DNA from: a virus
DNA: 35,788 bases
Virus record (IMG/VR): IMGVR_UViG_3300030380_000777
Span: 2,623 to 38,410 of that record
Direction: 5' to 3' (one strand)
The number at the start of each line of letters is the position of its first letter. Within the stretch, counting starts at the first letter, position 1. The position numbers and the translations under genes were made by a program. Positions 1 to 8,067 of this stretch are shown here, one piece after another. The notes below the pieces were generated by a model. That model saw only the letters and a list, made by a program, of their open reading frames with translations. It was not told the DNA's origin and did not search any database.

Positions 1-1
1 C

Positions 2-1012
2 AGTGCCACTCATCTTGCTACCCAACAATCAATTAAAGCTTACGTAGATGCTGAAGTAGCCGCTATACCTACAGGAGATATTACTTCTGTGGTTGCTGGT
101 ACAGGTATGACAGGCGGTGGTTCAACAGGTGCTGTTACACTTAACGTTATTGGTGGTGCAGGTATTACTGCTAATGCTGATGACATTGCTGTAGATTCTA
201 CTGTTATTACAGGTCAGACTGCAGAATCTTCTGTAGACGCTTCTAATGACTTAATATTAGTATATGATAACTCTGCTACTGCACTGCGTAAAGTTACTGT
301 GTCTGCTATTAATGCTGCAGCAAGTGGACTTAGTGCAGTTGTAGATGATACCTCACCAGAACTAGGTGGTGACTTAGATGTTTTAGCAAGAGACATTGTT
401 TCTAGTTCCAATAGAGACATTGACATACTACCTAACGGTTCAGGTAAAGTTAACCTTGACGGTGATGGCTCTAGCGGCGGTGTTACAATATCTGATGGTC
501 TCGTAGATATTCGCACAGGCACAGGTACACGTTCACAGGTTAAGTTTTATTGTGAAAGCAGTAATGCTCATGCACAGACAATTCAACCACAGCCACACTC
601 TGCTGGTGTAACTAATACACTTACACTACCTGCAGGTAGTAGTCAGGAAATTGTAGGTACTACAGCTACACAGACACTTACTAACAAGTCTATCGTAGCT
701 ACACAGCTTACAGGCACAATTGCTAATGCAAGACTAGATGCACAACTACAAGATGTAGCTGGACTAGCAGTAACAGATGGTGGTTTTATTGTAGGTGACG
801 GTTCTAACTTTGTACTAGAGACTGCAGGTACAGCACGTACATCACTTGGACTGGGAACTGCAGCAGTTACTGACACAGGAACCTCTGCTGGAAATACTGT
901 AGTTTTAGACGGTTCTGCTAGACTACCAGCAGTAGATGGGTCACAGTTAACTAACCTACCATCTACAGGTGCAACTGCTGGCTTTGCAGTGGCGATGGCA
1001 ATTGCCTTATAG
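2..1012 (+). CDS. tail fibre / receptor-binding protein, C-terminal part
   Basis: The frame is open from the first base of the window, so the gene starts upstream; about 336 residues are visible. It begins with an ATQQSIKAYVDAEVA-like stretch and continues in low-complexity Gly/Thr/Ala/Val sequence with TQTLTNKS and LGLGTAAVTDTGTSAGN segments. These are typical of beta-structured fibres in marine podoviruses and cyanophages. The protein ends at a stop just before a strong promoter. Probable role: distal fibre that contacts the host surface. A GTG inside the frame at 89 could pass for a start, but the coding frame and fibre-like sequence clearly continue upstream of it. Confidence 0.85.
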   Translation, partial: SATHLATQQSIKAYVDAEVAAIPTGDITSVVAGTGMTGGGSTGAVTLNVIGGAGITANADDIAVDSTVITGQTAESSVDASNDLILVYDNSATALRKVTVSAINAAASGLSAVVDDTSPELGGDLDVLARDIVSSSNRDIDILPNGSGKVNLDGDGSSGGVTISDGLVDIRTGTGTRSQVKFYCESSNAHAQTIQPQPHSAGVTNTLTLPAGSSQEIVGTTATQTLTNKSIVATQLTGTIANARLDAQLQDVAGLAVTDGGFIVGDGSNFVLETAGTARTSLGLGTAAVTDTGTSAGNTVVLDGSARLPAVDGSQLTNLPSTGATAGFAVAMAIAL

Positions 1013-1019
1013 TTTTTAC

Positions 1020-1048
1020 TTGACAAATATATAAAAGTATGGTATAAT
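1020..1048 (+). promoter_or_regulatory. sigma70-type promoter, perfect -35 and extended -10
   Basis: TTGACA at 1020-1025, a 17-bp spacer, and TATAAT at 1043-1048 preceded by TGG (extended -10). It lies between the end of the first fibre gene and the ribosome site of the next gene, and should start the rightward fibre/virion transcript. A near copy, sharing the end of the spacer and the -10, lies at 35410-35438. The match to host consensus implies use of host RNA polymerase. Confidence 0.88.
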
Positions 1049-1074
1049 TATACTTAATCTTACTAGGAGAAGAT

Positions 1075-1407
1075 ATGGCACAGGATTTTGAAAGAAACAT
1101 TGCAAGGAATGTTGGTACGAGTGAAGTCGTTTTACGAACTGCTAACTCCGATGATGCTCTTATTGGTATCAATATCGCTAATGTTACAACTACCCAAATC
1201 TTAATGGATGTATACATTACTGGCGCAGGTGGCACTGATGATTACTTTATCATTAAGGATGCCCCAATTCCAGTAGGTTCAGCCTTACAGGTCTTGGATG
1301 GTGGAGCAAAGGTTGTAATGCAATCTGGCGATATACTTAACGTAAAGAGTGATACTGCATCAAGCGCAGATGTTTGGGTTTCCGTAGTCGATACCATTAG
1401 TTCATAA
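1075..1407 (+). CDS. small virion-associated protein, unknown
   Basis: 110 aa, first gene after the promoter at 1020, with a good ribosome site (AGGAGA, 7 bases before ATG). The sequence (NIARNVGTSEVVLRTANSDD..., then alternating hydrophobic/polar strands and a ...DGGAKVVMQSGD segment) looks like an all-beta structural protein. Small proteins of this kind sit beside fibre genes in marine phages. No catalytic motif, signal peptide or membrane segment is seen. Probable virion or fibre-attachment protein; the function is inferred from position and fold style only. Confidence 0.6.
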   Translation: MAQDFERNIARNVGTSEVVLRTANSDDALIGINIANVTTTQILMDVYITGAGGTDDYFIIKDAPIPVGSALQVLDGGAKVVMQSGDILNVKSDTASSADVWVSVVDTISS

Positions 1408-1417
1408 GGAATAAATA

Positions 1418-1867
1418 ATGCCGTATATTGGTCAGAAAGTTCCGGGTTCCTACCAAGCTACTAAAGCTGTGCAACGCTTTAATGGTGACGGTAGCGATAC
1501 CACATTTACATTGACTACAACAGTATCTTCTGTGCAGGACGTGCTGGTGTCAGTTGATGGTGTTGTACAGGACACAGCAGCTTACACTATTCCTGATGGC
1601 ACTACACTCACATTTACTGCTGCCCCTTCCTCTGGTACAGGTAACATCTTTGTAAATTACCTAGCACCCCAAGCTGGTACAATCACACCACCCGCTGAGA
1701 ACAAGGGTAACTTCAAGGCTGGTGGCTTGTTCCGTACTAACGCACAATCCCTCACAGCAAATACAACCATCCTAGCTACAGAGAACGCCAATGTAACTGG
1801 TCCGTTTACTGTGGCTTCTGGTGTTACATTAACCGTTGAAAGCGGTGGGACATTGGTGACGCTATGA
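1418..1867 (+). CDS. tail fibre adaptor-like protein
   Basis: 149 aa, AAGGAATAA ribosome site. It starts MPYIGQKVPGSYQ, a start shared with the gene at 5277. An FNGDGSDTTFTL...VLVSVDGVVQD...Y domain follows (residues about 20-85), which is the beta-sandwich commonly found at the head of phage fibre proteins. The C-terminal part (about 105-149) has repeated strand-turn units of beta-solenoid type. Its stop overlaps the next start as ATGA, so translation is probably coupled. Likely links or extends a fibre. Confidence 0.7.
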   Translation: MPYIGQKVPGSYQATKAVQRFNGDGSDTTFTLTTTVSSVQDVLVSVDGVVQDTAAYTIPDGTTLTFTAAPSSGTGNIFVNYLAPQAGTITPPAENKGNFKAGGLFRTNAQSLTANTTILATENANVTGPFTVASGVTLTVESGGTLVTL

Positions 1868-2250
1868 GTACATTAAAAGCAGATACCATACAAAGCACAG
1901 GCGGTGGTGCGGCTACGCTGACGAAGCAAGAGGCGGCTAAAGCATACGTTCTTTTTAATGGAACAGGCACTGTTGCAATTAGAAAAAGTTTTAATTGTTC
2001 TAGCGTGACAGATAATGACACAGGTGATTACAGACCAAATTGGACAAGCGTGTTTGATTCAGTAAATTATATTAATGCGGGAAGTTGTATTGGGTCTCCT
2101 GAAACAAATGGCGGCACGTTGGCTTGTCTTTTTGGTTCTGGTGATACAGGTTTTGCCGCTGGGTCAGTTGATTTGTCCACACGAGATGAATCGGGTAATA
2201 GGTTTGACGTTTCTTACGTTCATTTAATTTCATTTGGAGACCTAGCATGA
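1864..2250 (+). CDS. GDLA-type fibre module protein (copy 1)
   Basis: 128 aa, one of five short paralogues in this cluster (with 3100, 5735, 6094 and 6498). Common plan: an N-terminal ...LKADTIQ... strand, a central 'FN-SSVTD(N)-TGDY' motif (here FNCSSVTDNDTGDY) and a C-terminal GDLA. The middle of the protein varies freely. The start overlaps the previous stop by ATGA. The paralogous set suggests exchangeable receptor-binding or fibre-tip proteins. Placement next to clear fibre genes supports this, but the exact role is inferred. Confidence 0.65.
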   Translation: MSTLKADTIQSTGGGAATLTKQEAAKAYVLFNGTGTVAIRKSFNCSSVTDNDTGDYRPNWTSVFDSVNYINAGSCIGSPETNGGTLACLFGSGDTGFAAGSVDLSTRDESGNRFDVSYVHLISFGDLA

Positions 2251-2777
2251 GTTTAATTAAAACAGACGCAATACAAACTCTTGCTGGCAAGCCTATTGTA
2301 AACAGCACTGGCTCTGTGTTGCAAGTTGTAAGCACAGTTAAGACTGATACATTTAGCACAAATTCAACTATGGCAGACGTTACTGGTTTATCTGTAACAA
2401 TAACGCCCTCATCGTCATCAAACAAAATTTTGATACTGGTTCAAATAGGGATTGCTGGTGAAGATTCTGGCACTGGAGTAAGACTGTTAAGAGGTTCAAC
2501 AAACATTCTCATTGGTGATACTGCTAGTTCACGCAGTCTTCATAGTTCTACAGGTCAGTACATGACCTCAAGCAGTCCACATCAATATAATATAGCTAAT
2601 ACACCTATTATGTTTTTAGATAGTCCTAACACCACAAGCGCAACAACATACAAAGTTCAAGCAGGTAACATAGGCGCATCTGTCGCAACTTATGTAAATA
2701 TGACAAGATACGACCTAGATAACGGCAACGCATCTAGGTCAGCTTCAACAATCACAGCTATGGAGATTGCAGGATGA
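2247..2777 (+). CDS. tail fibre-like protein
   Basis: 176 aa. It begins MSLIKTDAIQTLAGKPIVN, resembling the N-terminus of the GDLA modules. It continues with a domain (GSVLQVV...DVTGLSVTITPSSSSNKILILVQIGI...) that is very common in marine phage fibres and usually forms a jelly-roll-like, probably trimeric tip. The start overlaps the previous stop as ATGA, and the stop overlaps the next start the same way. Probable receptor-binding tip domain. Confidence 0.7.
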   Translation: MSLIKTDAIQTLAGKPIVNSTGSVLQVVSTVKTDTFSTNSTMADVTGLSVTITPSSSSNKILILVQIGIAGEDSGTGVRLLRGSTNILIGDTASSRSLHSSTGQYMTSSSPHQYNIANTPIMFLDSPNTTSATTYKVQAGNIGASVATYVNMTRYDLDNGNASRSASTITAMEIAG

Positions 2778-3100
2778 GACATGAAGCAATAAGAAGTCTC
2801 CATGCAAATGTTGTCTCTATAAATGGTGATGGCAACAATGCTGTAGCAACAGATAAAGATGGCAAGGTAGTATCTTGGGATGCAGATGCAGTGGCAACAA
2901 AAGAAGCTGAACTTATCACTGCATATAAGCTGAGTGAACTACGCACAGAACGTAATCGTTTAATTGCTGAAACAGACCATTGGGTTTTAGCTGACACTAC
3001 AGACGCTACATCAGCACAAACCAAATATCGCCAAGACCTAAGAGACATCACTAAGTCTGCCACATCTTTAGATGACGTAAGCTGGCCGGAGAAACCATAA
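2774..3100 (+). CDS. probable tail fibre assembly protein
   Basis: 108 aa. The C-terminal half reads RNRLIAETDHWVLADTT...YRQDLRDIT and ends in SLDDVSWPEKP, the pattern of tail-fibre assembly chaperones (Caudo_TAP-like; R-N-x-L-L-x-x-T-D-W then YRQxLRD). The N-terminal half (VVSINGDGNNAVATDKDGKVV) is less conserved. It sits between fibre genes and overlaps both neighbours by one to four bases, as expected for a chaperone made together with its client. No virion role is implied. Confidence 0.65.
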   Translation: MRHEAIRSLHANVVSINGDGNNAVATDKDGKVVSWDADAVATKEAELITAYKLSELRTERNRLIAETDHWVLADTTDATSAQTKYRQDLRDITKSATSLDDVSWPEKP

Positions 3101-3504
3101 TGGCACTAGGAAAAATCAAAGCAGATACCCTAGAACACAGCACCGCTGGGTCGCTTGATACGCAGTTTGTTGTAAGTGGCACACCAAAAGGGTTTTGCCA
3201 TTTTAATCAAGCAACTCCTGCTATTATTAACAGTCTTAATGCTAGTTCTCTAACAGATAGTGCTGCTGGGGTAGGTTCAGTAAACTGGACTAGCGCAATG
3301 AGTAATGCAAACTATACTTGCACTACAGGAAACAAAACAGTTGCTGACACCAATCCTTATGCGGTGGTCTTAAATGATGATTTTGCTTATGTAACAAGGA
3401 CTGCTTCTGTATGGCCTTTTAACAGTGTGTATATAAGTGGTTCTGATAACGCAGCATTTGATTCTAGTTCAGCTATATGCAGCGCAATGGGAGACCTAGC
3501 ATAA
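3100..3504 (+). CDS. GDLA-type fibre module protein (copy 2)
   Basis: 134 aa, the most divergent of the five GDLA paralogues: ...IKADTLEHS near the start, LNASSLTDSAAGVGSVNWTSAM in the middle (compare SSVTDNDTGDYRPNWTSVF in copy 1), and MGDLA at the end. It has TAATG junctions on both sides. A short motif shared with copy 1 (NWTS) shows common ancestry, while the rest has drifted. Likely a variable fibre-tip or decoration protein. Confidence 0.6.
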   Translation: MALGKIKADTLEHSTAGSLDTQFVVSGTPKGFCHFNQATPAIINSLNASSLTDSAAGVGSVNWTSAMSNANYTCTTGNKTVADTNPYAVVLNDDFAYVTRTASVWPFNSVYISGSDNAAFDSSSAICSAMGDLA

Positions 3505-3977
3505 TGCAGACACCAGAGTTTCAAGGCACACATCTATTTGACAGACTATGCTGGGCTAAAGAAAACCTAGACGGTGTACAGTCTGACTATCGTGTAGTGT
3601 ACGAGGACAGCATAGACGAATGTGCAAAGATACTTGTACCTGACCCTAACTGGATGGCTTGTGCGCTACAGGGCGGCATCCTACCACCAGTGCAGGTATA
3701 TTGGGAACTAGCCAAAGATGAAGCAAAGCCTGACTTTGTAAAGCATACCAGAGGACACTTGCTACATAACACAAAGCCTGTAGAGGCTATGACAGAAGAG
3801 CAAGCAATAGAATACCTAATTATGAAAGACTGCCCACAGCATGTGTGGCGCAATTGGAATGAGGGCAACAAACCAAAGATGGTTATATGCCGTAAAGAAC
3901 AGTTACCAAGCACACGTGAGTGGCGCAATGCTTGGAAGATAACTGAGGAACTTAGCGTCACTGAATTAGCCGCATAA
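3504..3977 (+). CDS. conserved phage protein beside fibre genes, probable chaperone
   Basis: 157 aa from the ATG at 3504, which overlaps the preceding stop (TAATG); an in-frame ATG at 3477 lies inside the previous gene and is unlikely. Unlike the fibres it is mixed alpha/beta with Trp, Cys and charged residues. It ends with the block LPSTREWRNAWKI, close to the block VPSDRHFRGAWSL at the start of the next gene. It has no catalytic signature. Non-fibre composition inside the fibre operon suggests assembly or chaperone work, but this is inference. Confidence 0.55.
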   Translation: MQTPEFQGTHLFDRLCWAKENLDGVQSDYRVVYEDSIDECAKILVPDPNWMACALQGGILPPVQVYWELAKDEAKPDFVKHTRGHLLHNTKPVEAMTEEQAIEYLIMKDCPQHVWRNWNEGNKPKMVICRKEQLPSTREWRNAWKITEELSVTELAA

Positions 3978-3988
3978 GGAGAAACCTA

Positions 3989-4360
3989 ATGGCAACAACA
4001 TACATCGTAGACAAGGACGGGAATCAGATTGATGCTTCAACTGCAACTGTCCCTTCTGACCGTCACTTTCGTGGTGCATGGTCATTGAACGGCAAAGTTA
4101 TATCAGAGGATATGACTGCAGCCAAAGTTATCTTTAAGGATAAAATTCGTGAAGTACGTGCGCCACTGCTTGATGCAGAAGACGTAGTATACATGAAAGC
4201 ATTAGAGGCTGACGATGCTGATGCAAAGACTGCTTCTGTAAATAAGAAGAAAGCACTGCGTGATGCACCTGCTGCTTCTGCAATTACTAGCGCAGACACA
4301 ATCGCAAAGCTAAAAGCAGCTTGGGATACAAGCGTACTTGGCGATAGCCCTTACGCATAA
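3989..4360 (+). CDS. conserved phage protein with PSDRxFRxAW motif
   Basis: 123 aa, strong ribosome site (AAGGAGAAACCTA before ATG). The N-terminal domain (ATTYIVDKDGNQIDAST..VPSDRHFRGAWSLNGKVI) is a pattern I recognise from many marine phage genomes near fibre genes. It is followed by an alpha-helical Ala/Lys/Asp-rich half (residues about 45-115). The Arg-x-x-Arg-x-Ala-Trp block is shared with the C-terminus of the upstream gene. A role in fibre assembly or attachment is likely but unproven. Confidence 0.55.
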   Translation: MATTYIVDKDGNQIDASTATVPSDRHFRGAWSLNGKVISEDMTAAKVIFKDKIREVRAPLLDAEDVVYMKALEADDADAKTASVNKKKALRDAPAASAITSADTIAKLKAAWDTSVLGDSPYA

Positions 4361-4371
4361 GGAGATAGACG

Positions 4372-5277
4372 GTGGCATTAACTAAGGTTGGTAAAGAGGG
4401 TATCACTGGCATTTCCAATTCTAGTAATGCCACTGCTATTACTATTGATTCGTCAGAAAATGTGGGCATTGGAGTTTCGCCCACTGATATTTTACATGTT
4501 AAGGACAGTGCGTCTACAAATGTTATCATTGATGCACCAACCGACAATGCCAGTCTCACTTTACAATGTGGTTCGTCTGACAGCGGGGCAGAGGGTGCTT
4601 TTGTACAATTTATACAAAACACAACCTCTAAATGGCAGATGGGTATGAATACTAACAACTCGTTCAGGTGGTATAATTACAATACATCTAGCGAGGCAAT
4701 GCAAATAGACAGTAGTTCAAATTTGTTAGTAGGGACTCAACAAGTAATTTTTGGTTCGTCTGGTGTTGGTGGTGTTCAAATTGGTGTCTCTTTTATTTCG
4801 ATTGGAAAACCTGACACTGGCACAAACACACATATGTCTTTCAATAACGGCAACGGACAGGTTGGTGCTATTACAACTGCTGGGAGTTCAACAAGCTATG
4901 GCACATCCTCAGACTATCGCCTTAAAACCACAGTCACCTACGACTGGGATGCAACCACACGCCTTAAACAACTAAAACCCGCACGATTTAAATGGATTGC
5001 TGACGGTGATGACGCTGTTTTTGTAGATGGTTTCCTTGCACACGAATGTGGGGCTGTACCAGAAGCAATTACTGGCGAAAAAGACGCAATGCGTGATGAA
5101 GAGTACGAGGTCAAACCAGCGGTGCTTGATGATGATGGCAACGAAGTAACGCCAGCGGTTATGGGTACGCGGTCAGTGCCGGATTATCAGAGTATAGACC
5201 AGTCTAAACTTGTTCCACTGCTGGTCAAAACAATACAAGAATTAGAAGCCCGTATCACGGCATTGGAGAACGCATAA
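4372..5277 (+). CDS. tail fibre with Peptidase_S74 self-cleaving chaperone domain
   Basis: 301 aa, GTG start with AAGGAGATAGACG ahead. The N-terminal and middle parts are fibre-like (VGIGVSPTDILHV... and tip-like SSSNLLVGT repeats). Residues about 178-301 form the intramolecular chaperone: SSDYRLK with the expected Ser180/Lys185 dyad, LKQLKPARFKW, GFLAHE, then a C-terminal coiled coil ending VKTIQELEARITALENA. In this family the chaperone trimerises the fibre and then cuts itself off just before the catalytic Ser. The mature fibre would therefore be about 179 aa. Confidence 0.88.
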   Translation: MALTKVGKEGITGISNSSNATAITIDSSENVGIGVSPTDILHVKDSASTNVIIDAPTDNASLTLQCGSSDSGAEGAFVQFIQNTTSKWQMGMNTNNSFRWYNYNTSSEAMQIDSSSNLLVGTQQVIFGSSGVGGVQIGVSFISIGKPDTGTNTHMSFNNGNGQVGAITTAGSSTSYGTSSDYRLKTTVTYDWDATTRLKQLKPARFKWIADGDDAVFVDGFLAHECGAVPEAITGEKDAMRDEEYEVKPAVLDDDGNEVTPAVMGTRSVPDYQSIDQSKLVPLLVKTIQELEARITALENA

Positions 5278-5738
5278 TGCCATACATAGGTAAATCCCCA
5301 GCAGTAGGTTTCCGCAATCGCTTTGTATATCAAGCGACAGCAGGACAGACTAGCTTTAGTGGCAGTGATGCCGACAGTAAAGTATTATCCTATCAGGATA
5401 GCCTATACTTAGACGTATATCAAAACGGTGTCCTACTCAAACCCGGTACAGACTACACAGCCACCACAGGCACAACAGTCGTGCTGGTCACAGGGGCAAG
5501 CCTCAATGACGTAGTTGAGATGATTATATATGACACCTTTTCTGTAGCCAACAGCTACACTAAGGCAGAGGCTGACACACGCTATCCATTCTTAGGCAAT
5601 GACAGCATCATCCGTACTAATGGGCAGACCATTACTGCTGACATAACAATCAGTGCGACAACTAACGGTGTATCGGCTGGGCCTATCACACAGGACAATG
5701 CCACTGTCACTGTTAACGGATATTGGAGTATCGTATGA
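5277..5738 (+). CDS. tail fibre adaptor-like protein (MPYIG family)
   Basis: 153 aa, TAATG junction with the S74 fibre. It starts MPYIGKSPAVGFRNRFVYQATAGQTSFSG, followed by LYLDVYQNGVLLKPGTDYTAT..GTTVVL, the domain that opens many cyanophage and pelagiphage fibres. A short helix (SYTKAEADTRY) leads to a C-terminal beta segment (ITADITISATTNGVSAGPIT) like that of the gene at 1418. The two MPYIG proteins are each followed directly by a GDLA module, so the adaptor-plus-module pair seems to be duplicated. Confidence 0.75.
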   Translation: MPYIGKSPAVGFRNRFVYQATAGQTSFSGSDADSKVLSYQDSLYLDVYQNGVLLKPGTDYTATTGTTVVLVTGASLNDVVEMIIYDTFSVANSYTKAEADTRYPFLGNDSIIRTNGQTITADITISATTNGVSAGPITQDNATVTVNGYWSIV

Positions 5739-6094
5739 CCAGTGTATTGAATGTAGATACTATTGCAGACAAGGCTGGCACTGGTCCTGTTGTGTTGACG
5801 AAGCAGAGTGCGGCAAAGGCGTGGGCAAAATTTGATACAGACGCTGTTATTGATGAAGGTTTTAACGCCAGCAGTGTAACTGATAATGGAACAGGAGATT
5901 TTTCTCTTAGTATTACTAACAGTATGAGTTCATCTCTTTATAACGCACTAACAAACTGTGGAAATGCTAAACATTTTCAAAGTAGTGAGGGTTCTAGAAC
6001 ATCAAGTCTTGGGAAAATATTAACATTTGACAATTCTCATAACGCTAATGATGTAAATGATTTGAATATTACATTTAATGGAGACCTCGCATAA
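5735..6094 (+). CDS. GDLA-type fibre module protein (copy 3)
   Basis: 119 aa starting at the ATG that overlaps the previous stop (ATGA at 5735-5738). Pattern: MTSVLNVDTIADKAGTGPVVLTKQSAAKAW, close to the LTKQEAAKAYV of copy 1, then FNASSVTDNGTGDF and a final NGDLA. The similarity to copy 1 extends through the first 60 residues and then stops, as if tips had been exchanged. Probable variable fibre component. Confidence 0.65.
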   Translation: MTSVLNVDTIADKAGTGPVVLTKQSAAKAWAKFDTDAVIDEGFNASSVTDNGTGDFSLSITNSMSSSLYNALTNCGNAKHFQSSEGSRTSSLGKILTFDNSHNANDVNDLNITFNGDLA

Positions 6095-6498
6095 TGGCTA
6101 GTATCCTTAAAGTAGACGCAATGCAGGGTGTAACATCGGCTGGTGACATCACCGTGACTGATGGTGCTGCCACGTTCAATATGCAATCTGGATTGAACAA
6201 GATGTGGATTGCTTATGACGGAGTAAACAACAGTGTATTTGCAAGTCTTAATGTTGGAAGCGTAACGGATAATGGGACAGGAAATTACACCTATAATTTT
6301 TCTAATAATTTCAATGCCGCAGAGGAGTATTCTTCTGCTATGAGTGTGGTTTTACAATCATCACCGTCTATGGGTTCTTACACCACCCACGGTGACGCAA
6401 CCACTACTGGTGTTAAAGTTCATCCTTCTCGTAACACAAGCGGGACTAATCTTGATGTAAATAACACTACTATGAACTGTTGTGGGGATTTAGCATAA
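6094..6498 (+). CDS. GDLA-type fibre module protein (copy 4)
   Basis: 134 aa, TAATG junction. MASILKVDAMQGVTSAGDITVTDG opens the protein; the shared core reads VFASLNVGSVTDNGTGNYTYNFS and the end is CCGDLA. The middle and C-terminal sequence differ from the other copies. No catalytic motif. Same inferred role as the other copies. Confidence 0.65.
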   Translation: MASILKVDAMQGVTSAGDITVTDGAATFNMQSGLNKMWIAYDGVNNSVFASLNVGSVTDNGTGNYTYNFSNNFNAAEEYSSAMSVVLQSSPSMGSYTTHGDATTTGVKVHPSRNTSGTNLDVNNTTMNCCGDLA

Positions 6499-6869
6499 TG
6501 GCAAGCGAACTTAGAGTAAACACATTAAAGGATGCCAGCGGTAATAACAGCATTGCTACTAGCTTTGTGGCGGGTGGATGCCCAACTTTTGCTGTAAAAG
6601 GGGCTACTGATGCCACTCCAAATAATTCACTAAATGTAAGTGGTGGGACAGATAATGGCACAGGAGACTATACTTATGCGATGACTAGCGCATTTGATGC
6701 GGAAGGGGAAGAGTTTCCAGCAGGATGCACTTCTATGGGAGTAACAGGATTTGCAAGAATTAAAACAGGCACAACTACAGCGAGTGCTATAACAATACTT
6801 ACTCTTAGTAGTTCCGCTAGTGCTTCTGATATACAACACGGTTGTTTAATAGCGGGAGACCTAGCATGA
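6498..6869 (+). CDS. GDLA-type fibre module protein (copy 5)
   Basis: 123 aa from the ATG at 6498 in a TAATG junction. It has ...LRVNTLKDASGNNSIATSFV, then NSLNVSGGTDNGTGDYTYAMTSAF and a final AGDLA. This copy and copy 4 share TDNGTG(D/N)YTY, so they are probably the most recent duplicates. The stop overlaps the next start as ATGA. Confidence 0.65.
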   Translation: MASELRVNTLKDASGNNSIATSFVAGGCPTFAVKGATDATPNNSLNVSGGTDNGTGDYTYAMTSAFDAEGEEFPAGCTSMGVTGFARIKTGTTTASAITILTLSSSASASDIQHGCLIAGDLA

Positions 6870-7888
6870 GTAAAGCAGCAGAACTAGCCGCGCTGATTGG
6901 TTCGCAGTCGGCGTTGTCGAACAGGAACTTAATTATTAACGGTGCGATGGGGGTGTCACAGCGGGGTACGAGTGCTGTTACGGCTAGTGGAAGTGGGACT
7001 TTTTCTTTAGACAGATTTAAAGCGTTTCAAAATGGCGATGGCGGTTTTGATGTTAGTCAATCAACTGTAGCACCTACAGGATTTAATAATAGTTTAAAAG
7101 TTGATGTAACAGGTGCTGATGCGTCAATAGACGCAGGTGCTTACAAACTGCTATATTACAACTTTGAAGGTCAAGATATGAGCCATCTTGAGTGGGGTAC
7201 ATCAAACGCAAAGACTATTACTCTTAGTTTCTGGGTTCGTAGCACAACTACAGGCAACCATTCAGTAGGTATTAGAGGCGGTGACGCATCGTATAATGCC
7301 TATATGACAACTTATAATATTGCCGTTGCTAACACTTGGGAATACAAAACGGTCACTATTCCCGGAGACACCACAGCGTCCTTTACTTATGACACAGATA
7401 ACACACTTTGGGGTGTGCTTGTATTTTCCTTTGCTACAGGTTCAACATACACTGTTTCGTCAAACAACACTTTTCACGCAGGTAATTTTATTCAAGCAAC
7501 TGGTGCAGTTAATCTGTTTTCTAGCGCATCTAATGATTGGTACATTACAGGCTTACAGCTTGAGGTAGGCGAACAGGCCACATCGTTTGAACACCGAAGC
7601 TTTGGCGATGAGTTGGCTAAGTGTCAGCGGTATTTTTTCCAACTAACAGACATTTCATCAGATGGTGCTGGTACGTTTGGACAGAGATACAATAACGATA
7701 CTGCTAAACGAACAATTGAAATACAATACCCGACAACCATGCGCACATCTCCTACGCTTACGACCACTTGTCCAAACACTATTGATGCCGCTTACATACA
7801 ACCTGATGGCTCTACCTCTGTGATTAGCGGCGTTAATGTTGCCTATGCAACTTATTTTACTGCTTTTGCAGCATCTGCGGAGTTATAG
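6866..7888 (+). CDS. tail fibre protein with carbohydrate-binding-like domain
   Basis: 340 aa from the ATG at 6866 (ATGA junction). MSKAAELAALIGSQSALSNRNLIINGAMGVSQRG is the standard N-terminus of a large marine-phage fibre family. It is followed by a jelly-roll domain of carbohydrate-binding type (residues about 45-240: SFWVRSTTTGNHSVGIRG, WEYKTVTIPGD), the linker ITGLQLEVGEQATSFEHRSFGDELAKCQRYF, and a short variable C-terminal domain. Probably the main receptor-binding fibre of this cluster. Confidence 0.85.
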   Translation: MSKAAELAALIGSQSALSNRNLIINGAMGVSQRGTSAVTASGSGTFSLDRFKAFQNGDGGFDVSQSTVAPTGFNNSLKVDVTGADASIDAGAYKLLYYNFEGQDMSHLEWGTSNAKTITLSFWVRSTTTGNHSVGIRGGDASYNAYMTTYNIAVANTWEYKTVTIPGDTTASFTYDTDNTLWGVLVFSFATGSTYTVSSNNTFHAGNFIQATGAVNLFSSASNDWYITGLQLEVGEQATSFEHRSFGDELAKCQRYFFQLTDISSDGAGTFGQRYNNDTAKRTIEIQYPTTMRTSPTLTTTCPNTIDAAYIQPDGSTSVISGVNVAYATYFTAFAASAEL

Positions 7889-7890
7889 AC

Positions 7891-8067
7891 ATGAACATTA
7901 AAGCTGCACAATACTGTCGAGACATAAACGATACAAAGAATATATGTGTAAAAGCCACCATTGATGGTACAGAAATGTTTGTACCCCTTGACCCTGCCAA
8001 TACACACTACGCAGAAATCATGCGGCAAGTAGCGGCTGGCACTCTAACCATTGCAGACGCTGACTGA
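7891..8067 (+). CDS. small phage protein, 58 aa
   Basis: The ATG at 7891, two bases after the fibre stop, opens a 58-codon frame (MNIKAAQYCRDINDTKNIC...) ending LTIADAD. Its stop overlaps the next start as TGATG. The VPLDPANTHYAEIMRQVAAGTLTIADAD segment is a pattern seen in small phage proteins beside tail genes, often described as virion or tail-accessory proteins. No recognisable catalytic or membrane feature. Confidence 0.65.
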   Translation: MNIKAAQYCRDINDTKNICVKATIDGTEMFVPLDPANTHYAEIMRQVAAGTLTIADAD

